A stretch of DNA of 5,582 nt from Alphaproteobacteria bacterium MarineAlpha6_Bin2. Its GTDB lineage: Bacteria; Pseudomonadota; Alphaproteobacteria; GCA-002720895. Below, piece by piece: positions 1 through 5,572 of this stretch. The stretch spans positions 1 to 5,582 of the forward strand of contig PTKQ01000029.1 in NCBI GenBank assembly GCA_002937815.1, in the 5' to 3' direction. How positions within the stretch are numbered: position 1 is the first letter of the stretch; every line of letters begins with the position of its first letter. The notes below the pieces were generated by a model. The model saw nothing but the letters and a program-made list of their open reading frames with translations. It was not told where the DNA came from and did no database searches. The position numbers and the translations under genes were made by a program.

Positions 1-51
1 AAATAATAAAAAAAAAAAAAATGTAGTAAATATCGACTTTACTTTATATAG

Positions 52-57
52 TATAAT
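52..57 (+). promoter_or_regulatory. possible -10 element of the uvrC operon
   Basis: A perfect TATAAT lies about 170 bases before the uvrC start codon. No good TTGACA-like -35 hexamer sits 16-18 bases upstream (the bases there read roughly AATATC), and there is no extended TG. In DNA this AT-rich a perfect -10 can arise by chance, so this is only a candidate. A start here would give a long 5' leader that includes the 155-175 inverted repeat. Confidence 0.3.
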
Positions 58-153
58 CAAATAGTTACAAAAATCTGCCTATTTTTTAATCACATACCAA
101 AAATCAAAAGAAACAAGCCAAAATTTTATAATTATTGTATTATATACACAAAT

Positions 154-175
154 TTATCCACATAAACGGTGGATA
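154..175. promoter_or_regulatory. DnaA-box consensus within a 7-bp inverted repeat
   Basis: TTATCCACA at 154-162 matches the classical DnaA box exactly. The arm TATCCAC (155-161) is mirrored by GTGGATA (169-175) across a 7-base spacer, so the second arm read on the - strand, CTATCCACC, matches the box at 7 of 9 positions. It is one of the few GC-containing spots in the upstream region. Possible roles are a DnaA-responsive operator, part of a replication origin, the binding site of another dimeric regulator, or an RNA hairpin. Neither strand has a convincing T tract after the stem, so a terminator is unlikely. What is seen is the match and the symmetry; the function is inferred. Confidence 0.45.
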
Positions 176-226
176 GTATTAAAATTATGCAAAATTAGAT
201 TACATAAAAAATTAAAAGTAAGTAAA

Positions 227-2062
227 ATGAGTTATTTAAGATCTATAAAAAAGAAAATACTAAATCTAAGTAGCCAAGCAGGAATTTACCAATTTTTAAA
301 TTATAAAGGCGATATTCTTTATATAGGAAAAGCAAAAAATATAAAAAAAAGAGTATCAAGCTATACAAGTTTATCAAGGTTGTCTTACCGAATTCAAAGA
401 ATGGTTTCACAAATAAATAACATTGAAACTATCACTACAAATACAGAGGCTGAGGCTTTTCTATTAGAAAGTAATTTGATAAAAAAATTCAAACCAAGAT
501 ATAACATAGTTTTGAGAGATGATAAATCACTACCGTATATATTGATAACTAATAAAAATAAATGGCCTCAAATTTCAAAACATAGAGGTAAACAAAAAAA
601 AAATGGTATCTATTTTGGACCTTATCCTTCAGTTGGAATTGTTGAAAAAACAATAAACTCTCTTCAAAAAGTTTTTTTAATTAGATCCTGCTCTGATTCA
701 TATTTTAATAACAGGAAAAAGCCTTGTTTGCTCTATCAAATAAAAAAATGTTCTGCACCATGTGTAAATAAAATAGATAAAAAAAATTATAATTTATTAT
801 CAAATCAAACAATTGCATTTTTAAAGGGTAAAAATAAAGAAATACAATCAGAACTTAAAAAGAAAATGAAAAATCTAAGTAAACAACAAGATTATGAAAA
901 AGCAGCAACTATAAGAGACAGAATAAAATCGCTAAACCAAATTCAAGAAAAACAATCAATTAATGTTAAATCTATAGGTGACGCAGATATTATTTCTATT
1001 ATAAAAAAACAAAACAAAGCATGTGTTCAAATATTTTACTTTAGAGGTGGACAAAATCTTGGAGGTAGATATTATTTTCCACGTCATGAAGAAAATGAAA
1101 AAATAGAAAATATTCTTCAATCGTTCATTGGACAATACTATTCTGATAAAATTGTAACTAAATTAATTCTTATTAATAAAAAAATTCCAGAAAAGAAACT
1201 GCTAATTAACGCTCTTAGAAAAAAATCTGGTTATAAAATTGATATTCAATTACCTTTAAAGGGACAAAAAAAATCTGTTATACAATATGCTGAAAAAAAT
1301 GCAAAAAAAGAACTTGATAAGAGATATGATGAACAAAAAAACAATTTGTATTTTCTTCAAAAAATAAAAGAGGTTTTTAAATTAAAAAAAATTCCACAAA
1401 TCATAGAAATATATGACATTAGTCATATTTCAGGAGAATTCGCTGTTGGTGTAATGGTGTCTTTTAATAAGGATGGATTTATAAAAAATAATTACAGAAA
1501 ATTTAATATAAAAGGTAAATTTAAAAGAAAAGATTTAATATCTAAGAGTGATGATTATTCAATGATATATGAAATAATAAACAGAAGATTAAAAAAAAGT
1601 TTTAAACAAATATCTTTACCTGACTTAATGATTATAGATGGAGGGAAAGGTCACTTGAGTACCACATATCAAGCATTAAAAAACTTTAAACTAGAGAAAA
1701 TCATAGAATTAATATCAATTGCTAAAGGAGAAAAAAGAAACGAAGGTAATGAAACATTTTACATGAAAGGTGATATAAAAAAAAAATTTAACACCAATGA
1801 TAAAACATTATTTTTTTTACAAAGATTACGGGATGAAGCACATAGATTTGCCATCACCTCACATAAAACAAGAAGATCAAAAATTACCAAATCTATATTA
1901 GATGAAATTTCAGGAATTGGTCCTAATAAAAAAAGAGATTTATTAAAACATTTTGGATCATCTAATCAAGTTAGATTGGCACAACTTAGTGAAATTGAAA
2001 AAATTAAAGGAATTAATAAAAATGTTGCAAAAAAAATATATAATTTCTTTCATGAGAATTAA
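227..2062 (+). CDS. uvrC: UvrABC system protein C (excinuclease subunit C)
   Basis: UvrC is the nuclease of bacterial nucleotide excision repair. It joins the UvrB-DNA complex in the cytoplasm and cuts the damaged strand on both sides of the lesion. At 611 residues it is full length, and all domains are present in order. The N-terminal GIY-YIG nuclease has GIY at 19-21, YIG at 32-34, Arg42 and the metal-binding Glu81 in the LLE-NLIK segment; it makes the 3' cut. Cys155, Cys167, Cys175 and Cys179 fit the Fe-S cluster spacing known for E. coli UvrC. A UVR domain for UvrB contact covers about 206-241. The RNase H-like nuclease making the 5' cut has Asp397 (YDISH), Asp471 (DGGKGH) and His539. Tandem helix-hairpin-helix DNA-binding motifs lie at about 555-608. 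The ATG at 227 places GIY at the usual distance from the N-terminus; no Shine-Dalgarno is evident. The gene is first of five in a tight operon, and its last 11 bases overlap pgsA. It contains two A10 runs (594-603, 1777-1786). Confidence 0.98.
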   Translation: MSYLRSIKKKILNLSSQAGIYQFLNYKGDILYIGKAKNIKKRVSSYTSLSRLSYRIQRMVSQINNIETITTNTEAEAFLLESNLIKKFKPRYNIVLRDDKSLPYILITNKNKWPQISKHRGKQKKNGIYFGPYPSVGIVEKTINSLQKVFLIRSCSDSYFNNRKKPCLLYQIKKCSAPCVNKIDKKNYNLLSNQTIAFLKGKNKEIQSELKKKMKNLSKQQDYEKAATIRDRIKSLNQIQEKQSINVKSIGDADIISIIKKQNKACVQIFYFRGGQNLGGRYYFPRHEENEKIENILQSFIGQYYSDKIVTKLILINKKIPEKKLLINALRKKSGYKIDIQLPLKGQKKSVIQYAEKNAKKELDKRYDEQKNNLYFLQKIKEVFKLKKIPQIIEIYDISHISGEFAVGVMVSFNKDGFIKNNYRKFNIKGKFKRKDLISKSDDYSMIYEIINRRLKKSFKQISLPDLMIIDGGKGHLSTTYQALKNFKLEKIIELISIAKGEKRNEGNETFYMKGDIKKKFNTNDKTLFFLQRLRDEAHRFAITSHKTRRSKITKSILDEISGIGPNKKRDLLKHFGSSNQVRLAQLSEIEKIKGINKNVAKKIYNFFHEN

Positions 2063-2645
2063 AAAAATAAATAATTTGCCAAATATTCTTACTATTATAA
2101 GATTATTATCATGCCCACTAATAATTTGCTTATTTATTTTTGGGAAAAGGACTGCCTACGAGAATGTACACACAGATACTTTTTTACAAATTTTAATCAT
2201 ATTTATGCTAGCATGTCTAACAGATTTTTTTGATGGTTATCTAGCTAGGAAAAGAAGTTTAAAATCAAATTTTGGAAAAATTTTAGACCCTATTGCTGAC
2301 AAGTCTTTAATTATAACAGTGTGTATAATGCTATTAATTTACGAAAAGATTCCAGAAATACATAAAATAGCATTTTACATAATAATAATAAGAGAAATTA
2401 TTGTTTCATCATTAAGATTTAATTTAGTTAATGTAAATAAAAATATAAATGTTAGCCAATTATCAAAATACAAAAACCTCATGCAAATGTTGGCTTTTGG
2501 AAGTATTTTAATTTATAAATCTATCAATCATAGTGATGTAAGAATTATTGTAGAAAATATATCATATTTCCTTATATGGTTTGCAGCTTTTGCAACTTTT
2601 GTTTCAGGAGTTCAACATTTTAAAACATACTTAAAATTAAAATAA
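2052..2645 (+). CDS. pgsA: CDP-diacylglycerol--glycerol-3-phosphate 3-phosphatidyltransferase
   Basis: This inner-membrane enzyme transfers the phosphatidyl group of CDP-diacylglycerol to sn-glycerol 3-phosphate, making phosphatidylglycerophosphate, the committed step to phosphatidylglycerol and cardiolipin. The 197-residue protein has the complete CDP-alcohol phosphatidyltransferase signature D-x2-DG-x2-AR-x8-G-x3-D-x3-D: Asp58, Asp61, Gly62, Ala65, Arg66, Gly75, Asp79 and Asp83. The opening NLPNILTIIR (8-17) is typical of PgsA rather than the phosphatidylserine synthase PssA. Hydrophobic stretches near 12-30, 44-58, 86-104, 108-123 and 175-193 fit a multi-span membrane protein. I chose the ATG at 2052, which overlaps uvrC by 11 bases. 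The frame stays open back to an ATG at 1953, but that start would add 33 charged residues read out of the uvrC helix-hairpin-helix region and would push the conserved N-terminus inward. No Shine-Dalgarno is visible, so translation is probably coupled to uvrC. moeA follows after 6 bases. Confidence 0.95.
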   Translation: MRIKKINNLPNILTIIRLLSCPLIICLFIFGKRTAYENVHTDTFLQILIIFMLACLTDFFDGYLARKRSLKSNFGKILDPIADKSLIITVCIMLLIYEKIPEIHKIAFYIIIIREIIVSSLRFNLVNVNKNINVSQLSKYKNLMQMLAFGSILIYKSINHSDVRIIVENISYFLIWFAAFATFVSGVQHFKTYLKLK

Positions 2646-2651
2646 AAAAAA

Positions 2652-3908
2652 ATGATACAATTATCTAACGATTGTTTTAAACATAGTAAAAAAAGAATTT
2701 CTTTAGAAAAAGCAGTTTCTATATTGGAAAAAAGAATAAAGTGTATAAAAAAAACAGAAAAAATAAAATTAGATCAAGCACTAGGTAGAATTCTATCTAA
2801 AAATATTATTTCGAAAAGAAGTGTGCCGCCATTTGATAATTCAGCTGTAGATGGATATGCGTTTAAACATTCAGATCTTAATAAAAATAAAGAAACTAAT
2901 TTAAAAATAACTGCAAGAATTACAGCGGGGCAAAATTTTAATAAAAAAATTAAAAAAGGTGAGATTGCAAGAATTTTTACTGGTGCAGAAGTACCTAAAG
3001 GTGCTAATACCGTTATTATGCAAGAAGATTGTAATGTAAATAATGATGAGGTTGTTTTAAAAGCAGGAATTTTTAAAGGCGCAAATATTAGAAAAAAAGG
3101 AGAAGATATTAAGTATGGAAAAAAAATTATATCTAGAGGGTCAAAATTAAGAGCACAGGATATAGGACTAATAGCTTCAATAGGTTTGAAAAAGATTGAT
3201 GTATTTGAAAAACTTGCTGTTGGAATATTTACAACTGGCAATGAACTTTATGAACCAGGTAAAAAAATTAATAAAAGTGGTATTTATGACTCAAATAGAT
3301 ACTGTTTAAAGAATATTTTAAAAACAATTTATTGTTCAGTTATTGATTATGGAATAATAAAGGATAATGAATTATTAATTAAAAAAAATTTAAAACAAAT
3401 TGCTAAAGAGTGTGATTTGATATTAACAACTGGAGGAATGTCAGTCGGAGATGAAGATTATGTAAAAAAAGTTGTGGAAAAAAATGGATCTTTAAATTTT
3501 TGGAACATAGCTATTAAACCTGGAAGACCGGTAGCATTAGGAAATATTTTTAAAAAACCTTTTATTGGATTACCAGGGAATCCTGTATCAGTAATGATTA
3601 CTTTTATAAAAATAGTACTTCCTACAATTAATAAATTATCAGGACATTTTTTACCAATACAAAATAAATTTCTTGTTAGAACAGACTTTAGTTTTAGAAA
3701 AAAGAAAGGAAGAAAAGAATTTTTAAGAGTGAAAATAAAAACAAATGCTAATGGAGAAATTAAAGTTACAAATTATCATAATACTGGGTCTGGTGTTTTT
3801 TCATCAATTGTAGAGACAGATGGTTTGATAGAGCTTCCAGAAAACCTTACCTATTTAAAAAAAGGAACAAAAATAAAGTTTTTATCTTTTAGTGAAGTTT
3901 TGATATGA
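2652..3908 (+). CDS. moeA: molybdopterin molybdenumtransferase MoeA
   Basis: MoeA inserts molybdate into adenylylated molybdopterin, releasing AMP, in the last general step of molybdenum-cofactor synthesis; it works as a cytoplasmic dimer. The 418-residue length is normal. Domains I/II span about 17-185 and carry PPFDNSAVDGYA (59-70, with Asp67 in the place of E. coli Asp59), the TGAEVP segment (110-115) with VIMQED (121-126), and a GED motif (about 149-151). The MogA-like domain III (about 188-325) has TGNEL (195-199, Glu198), YDSN (212-215), TTGG (259-262), GDEDY (266-270), PGRP (290-293) and LPGNP (307-311). A C-terminal beta domain follows (about 340-410). I see no missing key residue. 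The N-terminal LSNDCF before the first helix resembles what I recall of other alphaproteobacterial MoeA proteins and supports the start at 2652. The stop shares ATGA with the moaD start. A GTP:adenylyltransferase or plain MogA identity is excluded by the full multi-domain length. Confidence 0.96.
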   Translation: MIQLSNDCFKHSKKRISLEKAVSILEKRIKCIKKTEKIKLDQALGRILSKNIISKRSVPPFDNSAVDGYAFKHSDLNKNKETNLKITARITAGQNFNKKIKKGEIARIFTGAEVPKGANTVIMQEDCNVNNDEVVLKAGIFKGANIRKKGEDIKYGKKIISRGSKLRAQDIGLIASIGLKKIDVFEKLAVGIFTTGNELYEPGKKINKSGIYDSNRYCLKNILKTIYCSVIDYGIIKDNELLIKKNLKQIAKECDLILTTGGMSVGDEDYVKKVVEKNGSLNFWNIAIKPGRPVALGNIFKKPFIGLPGNPVSVMITFIKIVLPTINKLSGHFLPIQNKFLVRTDFSFRKKKGRKEFLRVKIKTNANGEIKVTNYHNTGSGVFSSIVETDGLIELPENLTYLKKGTKIKFLSFSEVLI

Positions 3909-4156
3909 AAATTTTATATTTTGCATGGATTAGAAGATCACTAGAAATATCTGGAGAAACTATCAATCCTCCGAAAAATATTAAAAATGTTAAATCATTA
4001 GTCAATTGGTTGGGTTTAAAAAGTAAAAAACATAAAGAAGTATTTTTAAAAATCAAATCAATAAGGATTGCTGTTAATCATGAAGTTGTAAGTTTAAATA
4101 ATAAAATAAAACAAAATGATGAAATAGCTTTTTTTCCCCCTTTTACTGGTGGATAA
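3905..4156 (+). CDS. moaD: molybdopterin synthase small (sulfur-carrier) subunit MoaD
   Basis: MoaD is the ubiquitin-like sulfur carrier of molybdopterin synthase. Its C-terminal glycine is adenylylated by MoeB and converted to a thiocarboxylate, which donates sulfur to cyclic pyranopterin monophosphate in the MoaE active site. The 83-residue protein is of family size. It opens with the beta strand MKILYFAWIR, has a WLGL helix region near 35-38 and the AVN strand (56-58), and ends in FFPPFTGG, the Gly82-Gly83 tail the chemistry requires. The start is fixed by the 4-base ATGA overlap with moeA. The next base after its stop begins moaE, so the two subunits are probably made by coupled translation in matched amounts. 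A ThiS-type thiamine sulfur carrier is the main alternative, but moaE next door and the FPP-TGG ending settle it as MoaD. Confidence 0.95.
   Translation: MKILYFAWIRRSLEISGETINPPKNIKNVKSLVNWLGLKSKKHKEVFLKIKSIRIAVNHEVVSLNNKIKQNDEIAFFPPFTGG
4148..4153 (+). promoter_or_regulatory. probable ribosome binding site of moaE inside the moaD Gly-Gly codons
   Basis: GGTGGA, which encodes the essential C-terminal Gly-Gly of MoaD, lies 3 bases before the moaE ATG (4157), centred about 6 bases upstream, close to where a Shine-Dalgarno would act. It is the only G-rich purine stretch before any start codon in this window. Pairing with the 16S rRNA tail would be imperfect, so the role is inferred from position and composition. 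Confidence 0.35.
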
Positions 4157-4606
4157 ATGATAAAAATACAAAAAAAAAATTTTAATTTTTCTGAAGAAAA
4201 CAAAAAACTATTAAAAAATAATAGCGGTGCAATAGTAACTTTCATTGGCGTTGTTAGAGGTAAAACAAAAACAAAAAAAATTCAATCAATTAATATTGAA
4301 TGCTATTTAAAAATGGCTGAAAAAAAACTTGAAGAAGTTGAGATGATTGCAAATAAAAAATGGAAGCTAAATAATTGTATAATAATTCATAGATATGGAA
4401 AAATAAAACCAGGTGAAAAAATAGTATATATTGCAACATCAGCTGAACATCGAAAAAATGCATTTAAGTCCTGTGAATTTATAATAGATTATTTAAAAAC
4501 AAAAGCGCCTTTTTGGAAGCTTGAAAAAATAAATTCAAAAGAAATGTATGTTAGATTAAAAAAAAAAGATGAAAAAAACTTAAAAAAATGGGAAAATATT
4601 ATTTGA
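4157..4606 (+). CDS. moaE: molybdopterin synthase catalytic subunit MoaE
   Basis: MoaE is the large subunit of the MoaD2-MoaE2 heterotetramer. It binds cyclic pyranopterin monophosphate and builds the dithiolene of molybdopterin with sulfur from MoaD. The 149-residue length fits the family. Visible landmarks are GAIVTFIGVVR (24-34), HRYGKIKPGE (78-87), the AEHR segment with His98 and Arg99 followed by AF (102-103), and DYLKTKAPFWK (111-121). In that last segment Lys114 and Lys121 have the same seven-residue spacing as the catalytic Lys119 and Lys126 of E. coli MoaE. Codons 5-8 contain a run of 10 A (4170-4179), and a second A10 lies near the 3' end (4558-4567). The start directly abuts the moaD stop. 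The last 8 bases overlap the 3' end of ilvE on the other strand, and no good terminator for the + strand operon is seen. Confidence 0.97.
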   Translation: MIKIQKKNFNFSEENKKLLKNNSGAIVTFIGVVRGKTKTKKIQSINIECYLKMAEKKLEEVEMIANKKWKLNNCIIIHRYGKIKPGEKIVYIATSAEHRKNAFKSCEFIIDYLKTKAPFWKLEKINSKEMYVRLKKKDEKNLKKWENII

Positions 4607-4613
4607 TTTTTCC
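4582..4613 (-). terminator. weak candidate intrinsic terminator of ilvE
   Basis: Read on the - strand, GGAAAA (4613-4608), an 11-base loop containing the ilvE stop codon, and TTTTCC (4596-4591) form a 6-bp stem. It is followed after two bases by seven T (4588-4582) and, three bases later, another seven T. The shape is that of a Rho-independent terminator, but the stem is short with only two G-C pairs. It lies inside the moaE coding region because no spacer exists between the genes. On the + strand the stem is not followed by a T tract, so it would not serve moaE well. Confidence 0.3.
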
Positions 4614-5480
4614 TACTAAATTATTAAAAAGATAGATCAATTTTTTAGTTACTGAACCTATTTTAAATTTTTTTTTATCTATTTGAGAAACTGGTGTAAT
4701 TTCTACTGCTGTACCAGTTAAAAAAACTTCTTCTGCTTTTAATAATTCCTTTGGAAAGATATATTTTTCACAAATTTTTATATCATTTTTTTTTGCTAAA
4801 CTAATAATAACTTGTCTAGTAATGCCATTTAAAAAACAATCAGCTATTGGAGTATATAAAATTCCTTTTTTTACAATAAATATGTTAGATCCTGTAGACT
4901 CAGCAACTCTACCCTTATAATCCAACATTAATGAATCATCATAATTATTCTTTTCTGCATAATGTTTGCTTAAAGTACATATCATATATAAACCAGCTGC
5001 TTTTGCTTGTGTTGGCGCTGTATTTGGAGACGGTCTTTGCCATTTTGCTGTTTGAAGTTTAATGCCTTTTAATTTTTTTTGAGGTTTAAAATATGTAGAC
5101 ATTTCCCACGCAGCTAATGCTACATGAATAGTAGTTTTTTGGGCCGATATAGCCATCATTTCGCTCCCTCTCCAAGTAAATGGTCTTAAATATCCGTTCT
5201 TAATTTTTTGTTTTTTAATTAATAACTTTGATACCGCATTGATCTTTTTCTTTGAAAAAGGTATTTTTAAACCTAAAAGTTTTGCAGAATTAAATAACCT
5301 TTCGGTATGTTCAATTAATTTAAATATTTTGCCATCGTATACTCTCGCACCTTCAAACACACAACTACCATAGTGCAAACCATGAGTTAATACATGTATT
5401 TTAGCTTTTTTCCAATCGACAAACTTTCCATCAAACCATATATATCCTGACCTTAAATCAAATCTTTTTTCTTGTGTCAT
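4599..5480 (-). CDS. ilvE: branched-chain amino acid aminotransferase (class IV)
   Basis: This PLP enzyme interconverts Ile, Leu and Val with their 2-oxo acids using glutamate/2-oxoglutarate, the last step of their synthesis and the first of their breakdown; it is cytosolic. The 293-residue protein is close to the roughly 300-310 of bacterial IlvE and shows the fold-type IV landmarks. These are LHYGSCVFEG (35-44), Arg61 for the PLP phosphate, YLRPFTWRG (97-105), the Schiff-base Lys160 in TQAKAAGLYM, Glu194 contacting the pyridine nitrogen, the GITRQ loop (219-223) and TGTAVEITPV (255-264). The KAAGLYMICTLSKHYAE region is, from memory, typical of alphaproteobacterial enzymes. D-amino-acid transaminase and aminodeoxychorismate lyase share the fold, but the motif set favours the branched-chain enzyme. 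The start is the ATG at 5480-5478, with no clear Shine-Dalgarno. It converges on moaE with an 8-bp overlap, and its leader holds a T19 tract (as transcribed). Confidence 0.95.
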   Translation of the reverse strand: MTQEKRFDLRSGYIWFDGKFVDWKKAKIHVLTHGLHYGSCVFEGARVYDGKIFKLIEHTERLFNSAKLLGLKIPFSKKKINAVSKLLIKKQKIKNGYLRPFTWRGSEMMAISAQKTTIHVALAAWEMSTYFKPQKKLKGIKLQTAKWQRPSPNTAPTQAKAAGLYMICTLSKHYAEKNNYDDSLMLDYKGRVAESTGSNIFIVKKGILYTPIADCFLNGITRQVIISLAKKNDIKICEKYIFPKELLKAEEVFLTGTAVEITPVSQIDKKKFKIGSVTKKLIYLFNNLVGKIK

Positions 5481-5490
5481 TTTTCAAATT

Positions 5491-5509
5491 AAAAAAAAAA
5501 AAAAAAAAA
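5491..5509. repeat. homopolymer run of 19 A in the ilvE leader
   Basis: Nineteen consecutive A on the + strand lie 11-29 bases upstream of the ilvE start codon, so an ilvE transcript starting further upstream would carry a U19 stretch just before the ribosome entry region. It is the longest homopolymer in the window. It could be a length-variable mononucleotide repeat, a bent A-tract, or neutral drift in AT-rich DNA; the exact count is also open to sequencing error. Confidence 0.7.
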
Positions 5510-5542
5510 TTAATGAGATTTATATTAAAATAATACTTAAAT

Positions 5543-5572
5543 ATAAAAACAAGTTTATTAAAAAAATGTCAA
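5543..5572 (-). promoter_or_regulatory. possible ilvE promoter with perfect -35
   Basis: On the - strand a perfect TTGACA (5572-5567) is followed after 18 bases by TTTTAT (5548-5543), a 4-of-6 match to TATAAT; better hexamers lie further downstream but at poor spacing. The -35 overlaps the start codon of the possible divergent gene at 5566. The gap would place transcription start about 50-60 bases before the ilvE ATG, with the T19 tract in the leader. The perfect -35 is notable in this composition; the weak -10 keeps confidence low. Confidence 0.3.

Larger units (their letters stand above)
1..226. other. AT-rich non-coding region upstream of uvrC
   Basis: No reading frame of useful length is visible on either strand, and the ATG at 22 is followed at once by TAG. 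The region starts with a run of 14 A (8-21). It contains a TATAAT hexamer (52-57), a short imperfectly centred palindrome TGTAT-TAT-ATACA (136-148), and an inverted repeat with a DnaA-box consensus (154-175). No alphaproteobacterial LexA-type GTTC-N7-GTTC site (or its complement) is present, so nothing here points to SOS control of uvrC. The left neighbour is outside the window, so whether this is a divergent or a tandem intergenic region cannot be told. Confidence 0.8.

Noticed and set aside
69..87. AAAAAT...ATTTTT potential hairpin with a T run
   Set aside because: The stem is made of A-T pairs only and would be too weak for an intrinsic terminator.
136..148. Palindrome TGTAT-TAT-ATACA, and a TATAAT on the - strand at 139-144
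   Set aside because: Short A/T-only symmetry and -10-like hexamers are expected by chance in this composition, and no matching -35 was seen on the - strand.
239..244. AGATCT, resembling the ATP-DnaA 6-mer, near the DnaA box
   Set aside because: It lies inside the uvrC coding frame (codons 5-6) and a single 6-mer has little weight.
1953..2051. Upstream ATG giving a 230-residue pgsA product
   Set aside because: The extra 33 residues come from the uvrC helix-hairpin-helix region read in another frame, and PgsA proteins begin shortly before the NLPN motif, which fits the ATG at 2052.
2774..3241. 155-codon open frame on the - strand inside moeA
   Set aside because: It lies wholly within a gene with complete MoeA motifs, shows no family motif itself, and its Phe/Leu/Ile-rich content is what the complement of Lys/Glu-rich coding DNA yields.
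4599..5480. Identity as D-amino-acid transaminase or aminodeoxychorismate lyase
   Set aside because: These share the class IV fold and Lys160, but the YLRPFTWRG, KAAGLYMICTLSKH and TGTAVEITPV segments and the length fit the branched-chain enzyme better.
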